A DNA stretch of 64,000 nt from Caryophanales bacterium UBA6380 (lineage in GTDB: Bacteria; Bacillota_I; Bacilli_A; RFN20; CAG-826), in the NCBI GenBank assembly GCA_002438785.1, contig DJQS01000011.1:94903-158902 (forward strand). Direction: 5' to 3'. The position numbers were made by a program, and so were the translations under genes. The notes under the pieces are model-generated. The model saw only the letters and a list, made by a program, of their open reading frames with translations, ran no database searches and had not been told where the DNA came from. This document shows positions 33,716 through 42,168 of this stretch, piece by piece. The first letter of the stretch is position 1, and each line of letters opens with the position of its first letter.

Positions 33716-34588
33716 ATGAAATTTTTAAAAATATTAGCTACACCATTTATTAAATTATGGGGTTGGATTAGAGATACCGCTTGGGTTCAACCACTTCTTA
33801 TTGTCGGTTGTATTTTTGCAGTTATATTTTCAATTCCATATATTTCTAAAGGAATTCAAAATCTTTCTAAAAGTGAAGAAGATACAATGAAATTCTATAA
33901 CAATAATCGCTTATCAATGTCAGGTGCTTATAAAGATAATTCTGATGCTGGAAAATTTTTATATGCTTATTCTAATGCCCAAAACGCTTGGGAAGATTAT
34001 AACAATAGTAAAAATTTAGAAGATAGCAAGAAAACTTTATCTGAATTTAGTGATAGATATGGTGATAAATTCTTCTTTATCTTAGCTAAATCAAGTTGTG
34101 ATGCCTGTGAAAACATTTCTACTGGTCTAGAATATTTGAAAAATAATCAAAGTAAATATGACGTTAAAGGTGTTAAATTACATACCATCGTTGTTGATCA
34201 AGATTTAAGTAAAAATGATGAGGATGATAATTATAAAACCGATAGTGCTTTTAAAATGATTTATGACAATTATTCTGGAGCATTTGATAATTTCTATGAT
34301 GCTGGTAGAAATGGTAGTTATTATACAAGTAATGTCAGTGATTATAGTTCATATGTCGATAATTTAGAAACATTGCATGGAAAAGTTGAAGATATTAAAG
34401 TTCCTTTAGTTGTAATGGTTGATTTATCTAAAGATGATTATGGTGAATATGTGATGAAAGGATATGATTATATTGCTACTCAAGTATTCTTTGAAATTAC
34501 TGGCGATACTAAATATGATCGTGCTTCTAGTTTTGCTGATTGTTGGAAATATTATGGCAAAACATTCGGTAAATCAGTTACTGAATAA
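33716..34588 (+). CDS. Membrane-anchored thioredoxin-like protein
   Basis: 290-residue protein with one membrane segment (about 25-44) and an extracytoplasmic remainder. In the region FFFILAKSSCDACENI the C-D-A-C pair (Cys128, Cys131) sits after a strand and before a helix, and KVPLVVMVDL about 110 residues later gives the cis-proline expected of a thioredoxin fold. The spacing is longer than in plain thioredoxins, so there is an insertion of Tyr/Ser/Asp-rich sequence. It stands alone with ribosome site GAGG. A disulfide oxidoreductase acting on secreted proteins is the best guess; close relatives were not recognised. Confidence 0.7.
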   Translation: MKFLKILATPFIKLWGWIRDTAWVQPLLIVGCIFAVIFSIPYISKGIQNLSKSEEDTMKFYNNNRLSMSGAYKDNSDAGKFLYAYSNAQNAWEDYNNSKNLEDSKKTLSEFSDRYGDKFFFILAKSSCDACENISTGLEYLKNNQSKYDVKGVKLHTIVVDQDLSKNDEDDNYKTDSAFKMIYDNYSGAFDNFYDAGRNGSYYTSNVSDYSSYVDNLETLHGKVEDIKVPLVVMVDLSKDDYGEYVMKGYDYIATQVFFEITGDTKYDRASSFADCWKYYGKTFGKSVTE

Positions 34589-34614
34589 TTTTAGTTAATA
34601 TTTATTAAATTCAT

Positions 34615-34646
34615 TAAAAAATAGTTCTATAAAAGAACTATTTTTT
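34615..34646. terminator. Bidirectional terminator between the thioredoxin-like gene and coaD
   Basis: AAAAAATAGTTCT/AGAACTATTTTTT stem with a short A-rich loop. T runs follow on both strands between convergent genes. Confidence 0.9.
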
Positions 34647-35132
34647 CTATTTATCTTTATTTTGATAAGCTTTAATAACTTCTTTAGGAACTAATGGTGA
34701 AATGTCTACTCCAGAATGATACATTTCATCAATTGCTGAACTAGAAATAAATGTTGTTTCTTGATGTGACATCAAAAAAACCATTTCGATATTAGGATCA
34801 ATATATTCATTAGCTGCTGCAAGCTGCCATTCATATTCAAAATCACTTACAACTCGAATTCCTCTAATTAGTGCACTTGCATGATGAATTTTTGCATAAT
34901 CAATTGTTAATCCACTAGTTGAATCGACTTTAACATTTGGATATTTTTTAATTATCTCTTTAATTATCGCTAATCTTTCATCAATACTAAATCTAGCATT
35001 ATTAATTTTTTCTTTATTAAAAGCTATTAAAATAATTATTTCATCAAATAATTTACTAGCTCTATTTAAAATATCTAGATGACCATTCGTAATTGGGTCG
35101 AAACTTCCTGGATAAATGCCTATTCTTTTCAT
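34647..35132 (-). CDS. coaD: Phosphopantetheine adenylyltransferase
   Basis: 161-residue enzyme of CoA synthesis that makes dephospho-CoA from phosphopantetheine and ATP. The nucleotidyltransferase motifs are YPGSFDPITNGHLDI (HxGH-like TNGH), IRGIRVVSDFEYEWQ and, near the end, TTFISSSAIDE, the ISSS motif. Length is normal. It overlaps rsmD by 4 bases, in the conserved ylbF-rsmD-coaD order of Bacilli. Confidence 0.97.
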   Translation of the reverse strand: MKRIGIYPGSFDPITNGHLDILNRASKLFDEIIILIAFNKEKINNARFSIDERLAIIKEIIKKYPNVKVDSTSGLTIDYAKIHHASALIRGIRVVSDFEYEWQLAAANEYIDPNIEMVFLMSHQETTFISSSAIDEMYHSGVDISPLVPKEVIKAYQNKDK

Positions 35133-35671
35133 TTTATTTTACCTCTTAATATATAAATTAATGTACGCCCATATTTTAATTCTTTAATAGAATAATCTTT
35201 AAAATCATTAATATCTAATTTATTTTCTCTTTCTATAATAATAGTAGAATCATTGTTTATTATATAATTATTTTTTAGTAAAGTAATAAATGTATTATCA
35301 ATATTATATTTATAAGGTGGATCAATAAATACAATATCAAATGTAAAATTTAATTTAATGATAGCCTTATAAAAATCATCATTAATAACTTTAATATCTT
35401 CATTTATTTTTAAATTATTAATATTATCTAAAATTATATTATAAGCATCTTTATCTTTTTCAATAGCAACAACTTTTTTAGCATTTCGACTAATAGCTTC
35501 TATAGCAATAGCTCCACTACCACTAAAAGCATCTAAAAAAGATTTATTAGTTAAATCACCCAAAGAAGAAAATAAACCACATTTAGCAATATCTTTTGTT
35601 GCTCGTGTTGTTTCTTTTAATGGCTGTTTTAATAACCTATGCTTATATTTCCCACCAATAACCCTAAGCAT
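35129..35671 (-). CDS. rsmD: 16S rRNA (guanine966-N2)-methyltransferase RsmD
   Basis: 180-residue Rossmann-fold methyltransferase. The start RVIGGKYKHRLLKQP is typical, with LDAFSGSGAIAIEAISRNA for SAM binding and the catalytic motif FIDPPYK. It methylates G966 in 16S rRNA. Ribosome site AAAGGA; it is between ylbF (1-base gap) and coaD. Confidence 0.95.
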   Translation of the reverse strand: MLRVIGGKYKHRLLKQPLKETTRATKDIAKCGLFSSLGDLTNKSFLDAFSGSGAIAIEAISRNAKKVVAIEKDKDAYNIILDNINNLKINEDIKVINDDFYKAIIKLNFTFDIVFIDPPYKYNIDNTFITLLKNNYIINNDSTIIIERENKLDINDFKDYSIKELKYGRTLIYILRGKIK

Positions 35672-35672
35672 A

Positions 35673-36014
35673 TTATTCCTTTAAAAAACTAAATAATTTA
35701 TTATCAATTTCTTCATATAATTTATTTAAATTATTTAGTTTTTCATTATATATTTTTACATCGTCGATACTATTTATTTGATCCATAATTTCTTTTAATT
35801 TAATTTGTTCTTTAAGCACTTCTTTACTATTTTTTGAGAAATGTTTTAAGGCATCTTCATAGTCCATTATAACTAAATCTTTCTTATATGCTAATTTCAT
35901 TAATTCTTCATTATGATTAATTTTTTCTTCAATCTTAATAAATTCTTGATATTCTTTACTTTCATGAATTAGCTCATTAAGTTCATAACATTTAAGTAAC
36001 AATTCTTCATTCAT
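35673..36014 (-). CDS. ylbF: YlbF/YmcA family regulator of RNase/competence
   Basis: 113-residue all-helical protein with heptad-like Leu/Ile spacing, matching the Com_YlbF family in the usual place before rsmD. In B. subtilis YlbF with YmcA and YaaT controls RNase Y activity and, through it, sporulation, competence and biofilm formation. The partners are not in this window. No Shine-Dalgarno sequence precedes it, but an extended -10 (TGATAAAAT) ends seven bases before the ATG. Confidence 0.85.
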   Translation of the reverse strand: MNEELLLKCYELNELIHESKEYQEFIKIEEKINHNEELMKLAYKKDLVIMDYEDALKHFSKNSKEVLKEQIKLKEIMDQINSIDDVKIYNEKLNNLNKLYEEIDNKLFSFLKE

Positions 36015-36021
36015 AATTATT

Positions 36022-36030
36022 ATTTTATCA
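36022..36030 (-). promoter_or_regulatory. Extended -10 promoter of ylbF-rsmD-coaD (leaderless)
   Basis: TGATAAAAT on the minus strand, seven bases before the ATG at 36014, with no ribosome site in between. The -35 is not recognisable. Confidence 0.5.
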
Positions 36031-36182
36031 TAAGTTAGTTTTATTTACTTCTTTAATTTTCTTAAGCAAAATTCTCACTTATTTTATAAAAAAGTCTTTA
36101 AAAACTGAATATTTTTGTTAATTTTAATTAAATAATATGAATTTTAATACATATAAAACTAGTCAATTTATAATATTTATAT

Positions 36183-36188
36183 TATAAT
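36183..36188 (+). promoter_or_regulatory. -10 element of def (leaderless)
   Basis: A perfect TATAAT lies seven bases before the ATG at 36196, with TAGTCA 17 bases upstream as a partial -35. No Shine-Dalgarno sequence is present. Confidence 0.5.
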
Positions 36189-36195
36189 TTTTCAT

Positions 36196-36744
36196 ATGAA
36201 ATTATTTAAGATAGTAAAAGATAACAAGAAAAGTTTAAGAGAAATAAGCACTGAATTAGAGCTTCCTTTATCTAAAGAATATAAAGATACTTTGTTTGAT
36301 ATGCTCGAGTATTTAAAAGCATCTCAAGATGAGGAGTTATCAAATAAATATCATATTAGATCTGGAGTTGGTTTAGCTGCTCCACAAATAGGAATAAATA
36401 AACGTATGTTAGCAATTTATATTCAAACTGAAAAAACTACATATCAATATTTATTAGTTAATCCAAAAATTATTTCAATGAGTGCAAAACTAACTTATTT
36501 AGAACAAGGCGAAGGTTGTTTATCTGTTGATCAAGATCATAAAGGATATGTTTATAGACATTATAAAATTAAAGTTCAAGCCTACGATGCATTAGTTGAT
36601 AAAATGATGGAATATACTTTTGTTGGCTATTTAGCAATTGTTGTACAACACGAAATTGATCATTTAAATGGCGTTTTATATTACGATCATATAAATAAAT
36701 TTGATCCATACAAAAAACTACCAAATAGTATCGCTATTGGTTAA
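36196..36744 (+). CDS. def: Peptide deformylase
   Basis: 182-residue metalloenzyme that removes the formyl group from new proteins. All three motifs are seen: GVGLAAPQIG, EGCLSV (metal Cys) and QHEIDHLNG (two metal His and the catalytic Glu). Length and the insertions match the Bacilli type II form. It stands upstream of rnjA on the same strand but has its own leaderless promoter and rnjA has another. Confidence 0.97.
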   Translation: MKLFKIVKDNKKSLREISTELELPLSKEYKDTLFDMLEYLKASQDEELSNKYHIRSGVGLAAPQIGINKRMLAIYIQTEKTTYQYLLVNPKIISMSAKLTYLEQGEGCLSVDQDHKGYVYRHYKIKVQAYDALVDKMMEYTFVGYLAIVVQHEIDHLNGVLYYDHINKFDPYKKLPNSIAIG

Positions 36745-36772
36745 ATTTTAATTAATTTTATATTCATTTTTC

Positions 36773-36801
36773 TTGTATAATTTAATCTATTTTTATATAA
36801 T
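36773..36801 (+). promoter_or_regulatory. Promoter of rnjA-maf
   Basis: TTGTAT (36773-36778) and TATAAT (36796-36801) are separated by 17 bases. A small hairpin TAATCG/CGATTA follows in the leader before AAGGAG. Confidence 0.65.
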
Positions 36802-36850
36802 TTAATCGCAAATTCGATTATATATATTTATTTAAGGAGTTTATTTTTTA

Positions 36851-38539
36851 ATGGTAATGAAAATAGCAAATAATCCGATAAAAATTTATGCTTTAGGTGG
36901 CTTAGGTGAAGTTGGAAAAAACACATATTGTATTGAAAGTGAAAGACATTTAATTATTATCGATGCTGGCGTGAAATTTCCTGAAGATGATTTAGTTGGC
37001 GTTGATTATGTTATACCAAATTATACTCATTTAAAAAATAATCAAGGTAAAATTCGTGCATTATTTATAACTCATGGTCATGAAGACCATATTGGTGCTA
37101 TCCCATTTTTAGTAAAAGCCATTAAGGTTCCAGTAATTTATGCACCTAAACTTGCTGCTGCTTTAATTCGCCAAAAATTAGAAGAAAAGAAATGTAAGGA
37201 AAAAGTTAATATCGTTGAATACGATGAAAATTCAAAAATTGTTGCAGGCGAATTTAATGTAAGTTTTTTTAGGGTAACACATTCTATTCCAGATTCTTTT
37301 GGTATATGTGTTGATACTAGTGAAGGTAGAATCGTTACTACAGGTGATTTTAAAATTGATTTAACTCCAGTTGGTCCTGATATACAACTTGCAAAAATGG
37401 CAGATATTGGTGAAGAAGGCGTTGATTTATTATTAGCCGATTCAACTAATGCTGAAAAAGAAGGTTGGACACCTAGTGAAAGAAATGTCATTAATTCTAT
37501 TAATGAAATTTTTGATAAAGCTCCTGGAAGATTAATCATTTCTACTTTTAGTAGTAATGTATCTCGTATTCAGCAAATTGTTGAATCAACCATTTTACAT
37601 CATCGTAAACTTGTCGTTGTTGGACGAAGTATGGTCAATACATTAGAATATGCTCGTAAATTTGGTTATATTAAAATTCCTACTTCTATTTTAAAAACCG
37701 TGGAAACAATGCATGATTGTAAAGATAACGAAATGGTCATTTTATGTACCGGTAGTCAAGGTGAACCAATGGCTGCATTAAGCCGAATTGCTAATGGTAC
37801 ATTCAAAAATCTTCATATAATACCAGGTGATACTGTTGTTTTTTCAAGTTCTCCAATTCCTGGAAATGGTGCTAGTATCAATAAAGTCGTTAATTTATTG
37901 ACTAGATTTGGTGCTGATGTTATTACAAATAGTGTCTTTAGTGAAATTCATTCTAGCGGTCACCCATCTAGAAAAGAACTTCAATTAAATTTAAAATTAT
38001 TCAATCCTAAATATTTTATGCCAGCTCATGGTGAATATCATATGTTAAAACTTCATGCTGATCTCGCTAAAAATATTGGTATTCCTAGTGAAAATATTTT
38101 CGTTTTGGGGAATGGTGATACATTAGTTCTAAGTAACCATAAAATTACTGATGGTGAAAGAATTTTAGCTGATGATGTCTATATCGATGGTAATGACATT
38201 AATGGCGTTTCTACTGCTGTTATTCGTGACCGTAAAATTCTTCAAGATGATGGCATGGTTAGTGTTTTAGTGTGTTTAGATAGTAAACAAAATAAATTGG
38301 CAGCTAAACCAAAAGTTATAACTTGTGGTTTCGTTAGTAATGGTGCTGCTGAATCACATCTAACTCGTCACGCGGCAATTCAAGTGGAAGATGCTTTAAA
38401 TCAAATCCTTAATAAAAATGCTAAAGTTACTTTTGGCGATATTAAAAACGCTATACGTAGTGTTGTTAGTAAATATTATTTTAGAAAAACACAACGTAAC
38501 CCAATGATAATTCCATTAGTTATGAATTATCATAACTAA
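36851..38539 (+). CDS. rnjA: Ribonuclease J
   Basis: 562-residue metallo-beta-lactamase/beta-CASP nuclease with 5'-exo- and endonuclease activity in RNA decay and processing. GGLGEVGKNTY, the zinc motif THGHEDHIG, the TGDFKID strand and the beta-CASP region (STFSSNVSRIQQI, later HSSGHPSRKEL) are present, as is the PAHGEYHML motif. The length is that of RNase J1. Ribosome site AAGGAG. No second RNase J is seen in the window. Confidence 0.97.
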   Translation: MVMKIANNPIKIYALGGLGEVGKNTYCIESERHLIIIDAGVKFPEDDLVGVDYVIPNYTHLKNNQGKIRALFITHGHEDHIGAIPFLVKAIKVPVIYAPKLAAALIRQKLEEKKCKEKVNIVEYDENSKIVAGEFNVSFFRVTHSIPDSFGICVDTSEGRIVTTGDFKIDLTPVGPDIQLAKMADIGEEGVDLLLADSTNAEKEGWTPSERNVINSINEIFDKAPGRLIISTFSSNVSRIQQIVESTILHHRKLVVVGRSMVNTLEYARKFGYIKIPTSILKTVETMHDCKDNEMVILCTGSQGEPMAALSRIANGTFKNLHIIPGDTVVFSSSPIPGNGASINKVVNLLTRFGADVITNSVFSEIHSSGHPSRKELQLNLKLFNPKYFMPAHGEYHMLKLHADLAKNIGIPSENIFVLGNGDTLVLSNHKITDGERILADDVYIDGNDINGVSTAVIRDRKILQDDGMVSVLVCLDSKQNKLAAKPKVITCGFVSNGAAESHLTRHAAIQVEDALNQILNKNAKVTFGDIKNAIRSVVSKYYFRKTQRNPMIIPLVMNYHN

Positions 38540-38544
38540 TTATT

Positions 38545-39108
38545 ATGATAATTCTAGGTAGTTCTTCTCCTCGAAGAATTGAATTAATAAAGACATTGAC
38601 TAATAATTTTAAAGTCATTAAACCCCTTTTTGATGAATCAACATTAGACAAATCTAGTTTCTTTTACTTACATAAAATTAGTCGTTATAAATTAAAATCT
38701 ATTCTTAATTTGATTAATTATGATGATTTTGTGATATGTTTAGATACTGTTATTAAATTTAAAAATAAAATTTTAACTAAACCATTAAATAAACTAGAAG
38801 CAATAAATGACTTAAGACTACTATCTAATAAAAAACATTTAGTTATTACAAGTGTTACTTATAAATATAAAAATAGAATACATACTAAATTAATAAAAAC
38901 TAAAGTTTATTTTAATAAATTAAGTAATGATGATATATTAACTTATTTAAACGAAGTCTATGTTTATGATAAAGCTGGTTCTTATGCTATACAGGATAAG
39001 TCCAGTATTAATCTAATTAAAAAAATAAAGGGGAGCTATACTAATGTAATTGGCTTCCCTATTGAATATATCGAAAAATTATTTAAAAAATATAAATTAA
39101 TTAATTAA
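38545..39108 (+). CDS. maf: Maf family nucleotide pyrophosphatase
   Basis: 187-residue house-cleaning enzyme that hydrolyses non-canonical nucleoside triphosphates. The start ILGSSSPRRIELI and the motifs CLDTVIKF and YDKAGSYAIQ are those of the family. It follows rnjA after 5 bases with no ribosome site, so its expression probably relies on rnjA. Its stop codon abuts the stop codon of nadK on the other strand with no spacer. Confidence 0.93.
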   Translation: MIILGSSSPRRIELIKTLTNNFKVIKPLFDESTLDKSSFFYLHKISRYKLKSILNLINYDDFVICLDTVIKFKNKILTKPLNKLEAINDLRLLSNKKHLVITSVTYKYKNRIHTKLIKTKVYFNKLSNDDILTYLNEVYVYDKAGSYAIQDKSSINLIKKIKGSYTNVIGFPIEYIEKLFKKYKLIN

Positions 39109-39885
39109 TTAATTAATAAAAGCATCATTTAATTTATTAACGTATGTTAAATAAGTAGATTTAAGTACTTTAATTTTTTTATTTGTTAATGAAATTTTAA
39201 TATCTTTATTAAAATTTCTAACTTCATAAACTAGATTATCATAATAAATGTTAAAATTAGGAAAAGAAAATCGATCTAAGACAATATAATTATTCTTATC
39301 AAGAATAATTGGAGAATTAATTGCATTATAGCAGCGATTAATAATAGGTGTTTTTTCAATTAATTGCATTACTTCTAATCGATGATCAATCAAACTTCCT
39401 CCAAGTCCACGACTAATCCCACTACTTCCTAAACTAGTTGAAATAACAACGCCATCTCCATTAAGCTTTTCTAAATAATCATCATTTATATTAATATCAA
39501 ATCTAATTGAAGCACCATTAATACTTTCAATTCTAATCTCATTTAAAGCATAAAAAATCTCATCATTAATAGTAAAACTTAATAAAGGATAATAAAATAA
39601 ATTAGATTCATCAAAATTATTAATTAAATCTAAAATATAATTAAAATCACCATAATTAAATTCACATAAAAATCCTAAATTTCCTTCATTAATGCCGATA
39701 AAAATTGGATTAGCATTTAAATACGAATGGACAGTTTTTAAAAAAGTCCCATCTCCCCCAATGCTAAAAACAAATTCTGGATTAATTTCATCAATAACGT
39801 GACCCTCATTAATTAATAAATCAATTATCTCTTCACTAATTTTTAAGCATCGCGCTGTCTCTTTATGTTTTACATAAAATCTCAT
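39109..39885 (-). CDS. nadK: NAD kinase
   Basis: 258-residue ATP-NAD kinase that makes NADP. The key motifs are SIGGDGTFL (GGDG), GINEGNLGFL, the central LNEIRIES and SLGSSGISRGLGGSL followed by TPI. Length is as in Bacilli. Its likely ribosome site AAAGG lies eight bases upstream, and it is divergent from the CYTH gene. Confidence 0.96.
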   Translation of the reverse strand: MRFYVKHKETARCLKISEEIIDLLINEGHVIDEINPEFVFSIGGDGTFLKTVHSYLNANPIFIGINEGNLGFLCEFNYGDFNYILDLINNFDESNLFYYPLLSFTINDEIFYALNEIRIESINGASIRFDININDDYLEKLNGDGVVISTSLGSSGISRGLGGSLIDHRLEVMQLIEKTPIINRCYNAINSPIILDKNNYIVLDRFSFPNFNIYYDNLVYEVRNFNKDIKISLTNKKIKVLKSTYLTYVNKLNDAFIN

Positions 39886-39947
39886 AGTTATTACCTTTAA
39901 AAAAACTTATAATTATTGTATCATATTTTATAGGAGAATTAATAGAT

Positions 39948-40529
39948 ATGGCAACAAATATTGAAATTGAAGCAAAGGTATTAATTAGTAAAGAAGAGTA
40001 CTTAAAAGCTATTAAATTTTACAAAAAAGAAAACGTAACTAAAATTAACCAAACTAATTATTATATTGATACAGATGATTTATATTTAAAGAAATTTGGA
40101 ATTTTATTACGTATTAGAGAAAAAGGCTATTTTGTAATGAACTTAAAAGCTCCATTAGCCGAAGGATTATTAGAAAAGAAAGAATCAATCACTAAAGAAC
40201 AATACGATGATTTTAAAAATAAAGGAATTTTTCCTACTAGTGACATTAAAAGTTTTTTACAAATGCTTGGAGTTGATGTTAATAAATTAAAAATTCAAAC
40301 CTCCTTATTCACTGAAAGAACAGAAATTGATAATTATGAAGGTGGTGAAATTTTCTCTATTGATAAAAATACATATAATGGAATCACTGACTATGAGCTT
40401 GAAATGGAAGGAAATTCATTATCTAGAGCTAAAAATGCTCTTAAAGAAAAATGCTTAGAATTAGGAATTCCGTTTATTATCAATGAAAAATCTAAGCAAG
40501 TTCGTGCAATGGATACAATTAAAAAATAA
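39948..40529 (+). CDS. CYTH-domain protein (YjbK-like triphosphatase family)
   Basis: 193-residue protein with the ExExK motif EIEAK at residues 6-10, followed by YYIDTDDLYL and ILLRIREKGYFVMNLKAP, the strands lining the tunnel of triphosphate tunnel enzymes. Members act on triphosphates such as tripolyphosphate or thiamine triphosphate; in B. subtilis the homologue YjbK sits beside nadK, as here. The substrate is unproven. Ribosome site AGGAG. Confidence 0.9.
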   Translation: MATNIEIEAKVLISKEEYLKAIKFYKKENVTKINQTNYYIDTDDLYLKKFGILLRIREKGYFVMNLKAPLAEGLLEKKESITKEQYDDFKNKGIFPTSDIKSFLQMLGVDVNKLKIQTSLFTERTEIDNYEGGEIFSIDKNTYNGITDYELEMEGNSLSRAKNALKEKCLELGIPFIINEKSKQVRAMDTIKK

Positions 40530-40544
40530 TTAATTACAATTATA

Positions 40545-40572
40545 AAAAGAAACTCATTCAAGAGTTTCTTTT
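40545..40572. terminator. Bidirectional terminator between CYTH and Spx-like genes
   Basis: AAAGAAACTC/GAGTTTCTTT stem with a short loop and T runs on both sides, between convergent genes. Confidence 0.92.
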
Positions 40573-40581
40573 TTTATGTAA

Positions 40582-41022
40582 TTATTTAATAAATAATGAG
40601 TTATCTTTTTGACAATTTGGACAATCTTCACAATGCTCAAATTTAGGACAATTACGACTACTGATACGTCTAGCTGCTGGTATAAAAGAACGAATCTCTT
40701 CTTCATTATAGCCAACCTGAATCTTACGATCATCAACCATAATAGGTCTTTTTAAACAACTTGGATTCTTTTTAATAAAATCAATTAATTCATTAACAGT
40801 CATACTATCAATATCAATGTTACCTTCTTTTATAATGTTACTCCTTTTAGAAATAATATCATCAGTACCATTTTCAGTTTTTGATAATATATCTTTTAAT
40901 TCTTCAGGATTTAAAACGGAGGTAAAAATATTTTTTTCAACGTAAGGGATTTTTTGCTCATCAAACCATTTTTTAACCTTACGACAACTTGAACAGCTAG
41001 GTGAAGTATATATTCTAATCAT
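40582..41022 (-). CDS. spx: Spx/ArsC-family regulator with C-terminal cysteine cluster
   Basis: 146-residue protein of the Spx/ArsC fold. It has the redox CxxC at Cys10-Cys13 (SPSCSSCRK), the central SKRSNIIKEG and the motif RPIMVDDRKIQVGYNEEEIRSF. Spx binds the RNA polymerase alpha C-terminal domain and drives the thiol-stress response. Unlike B. subtilis Spx it ends in an added cluster, C-x5-C-x2-C-x2-C at 125-137, which could bind zinc or iron-sulfur. Ribosome site AAGGAGG. An ArsC-like reductase role cannot be excluded. Confidence 0.88.
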   Translation of the reverse strand: MIRIYTSPSCSSCRKVKKWFDEQKIPYVEKNIFTSVLNPEELKDILSKTENGTDDIISKRSNIIKEGNIDIDSMTVNELIDFIKKNPSCLKRPIMVDDRKIQVGYNEEEIRSFIPAARRISSRNCPKFEHCEDCPNCQKDNSLFIK

Positions 41023-41045
41023 TAAAGTTATCCTCCTTATTCATT

Positions 41046-41690
41046 TTACTTTAAAAAATTTAATAATTCATTAAACTTTTCAATCTTAAATCCAACAATT
41101 TTGTTTTTATTTTCTAAACTGCAATAGCCATATTCACAAAAACAAAAATCCATTTTAATGTTAATACTTGTTAAAAAGTCAACATAACCATCACCAACAT
41201 ATAGACCATTAATTGGTGCTAAATCATATTTATCAAGAATTAATCTTAATAAAGTCACATCTGGTTTTGGAGGGAAATTATCATCTTGTCCTTGCAAATG
41301 TAAAAATTTAACTTCACTTAATTTATTTGAGATCAATTTTTGCAATAAAGCATTTGGCTTATTAGAATAAACAATAATTTTAATTCCCATTTTATTTAAA
41401 GTTAATAAAGTTTCTTTTACTCCATCATAAGGAATACTAGAATATTGATTTTCTTCATAAAATTTTAAGAATTCTCGATACTCTTTTTCTAATTTACCAT
41501 CAAAGTCTTCTTTATGAACTAAACATAAAAATAGCCTTCTAGCTCCTCGACCAATAAAAGATTTTACTTGTTCTTCACTATAAAAATAAGGATAATTAAA
41601 TGCTTTTAAAAATAAATTGCTAGCTTTAGTTATTCCAATTAAAGTATTAATTAGAGTTCCATCTAAATCTAATACAACAAAATCTTTCAT
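41046..41690 (-). CDS. HAD-superfamily phosphatase (phosphoglycolate-phosphatase-like)
   Basis: 214-residue hydrolase with motif I VVLDLDGTLINT, a helical cap, motif II IKIIVYSNKP, a Lys in FPPKPDV and motif III LYVGDGYVD, which is the Gph/PpaX layout. The substrate is unknown. The ATG at 41690 follows GGAGG. An ATG at 41702 lies inside that site. It starts 19 bases past the rplQ terminator and is probably made by readthrough. Confidence 0.85.
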   Translation of the reverse strand: MKDFVVLDLDGTLINTLIGITKASNLFLKAFNYPYFYSEEQVKSFIGRGARRLFLCLVHKEDFDGKLEKEYREFLKFYEENQYSSIPYDGVKETLLTLNKMGIKIIVYSNKPNALLQKLISNKLSEVKFLHLQGQDDNFPPKPDVTLLRLILDKYDLAPINGLYVGDGYVDFLTSINIKMDFCFCEYGYCSLENKNKIVGFKIEKFNELLNFLK

Positions 41691-41708
41691 TTTTACCTCC
41701 ATATAGAG

Positions 41709-41735
41709 ACAAAAAGGAGGAAATCATCCTCCTTT
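41709..41735 (-). terminator. Terminator of the S10-spc-alpha operon after rplQ
   Basis: Minus-strand stem AAAGGAGG/CCTCCTTT, 7-base loop, then TTTTT. It lies 18 bases after the rplQ stop. Confidence 0.92.
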
Positions 41736-41753
41736 AAAATATTATTTATACAA

Positions 41754-42149
41754 TTAATCAGCTAATACTAATAATCTTACTGGAGCGTTATCGCCTTTTC
41801 TATTTTCAAGTTTCAAAACTCTTAAATATCCACCATTACGACTACTAAATCTTTTAGCTAAATCATTAAATAATTTATCTAATGCATCAACATCGCTATT
41901 TAAGTGATATTTTCTAAGAACACTTGCGGCAAGTCTTCTACTATGTAAATCACCTTTTTTAGCATAAGTTACTAAACGATCAAAAGTTTTAACAACATCT
42001 TTAACCATACTTCTAGTAACAACAACTTTTTCAAAAATAACGAGTTCTGTACAAAGATTTCTTACTTGAGATTTTTGTTTACTTGAGGTATAAGGGGTCT
42101 TAAATCTAACACCACCCTTACCATGTACATTTTTTCTACCAATTTGCAT
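41754..42149 (-). CDS. rplQ: 50S ribosomal protein L17 (bL17)
   Basis: 131 residues, last gene of the ribosomal superoperon. The start in family form is IGRKNVHGKGGVRFKTPYTS, an altered version of the usual lgR...R.all.nl sequence. The body matches L17 with VRNLCTELVIFEKVVVTRS and the C-terminus GYLRVLKLENRKGDNAPVRL. It lies at the peptide exit rim of the 50S subunit. 19 bases after rpoA. Confidence 0.96.
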   Translation of the reverse strand: MQIGRKNVHGKGGVRFKTPYTSSKQKSQVRNLCTELVIFEKVVVTRSMVKDVVKTFDRLVTYAKKGDLHSRRLAASVLRKYHLNSDVDALDKLFNDLAKRFSSRNGGYLRVLKLENRKGDNAPVRLLVLAD

Positions 42150-42168
42150 ATATATCTCCTATAATCGA

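Noticed and set aside
37138..37539. 133-codon open frame opposite rnjA
   Set aside because: It lies wholly inside the well supported rnjA gene on the other strand, has no ribosome site and no recognisable family. Similar open frames opposite or inside ribosomal genes were dropped for the same reason.
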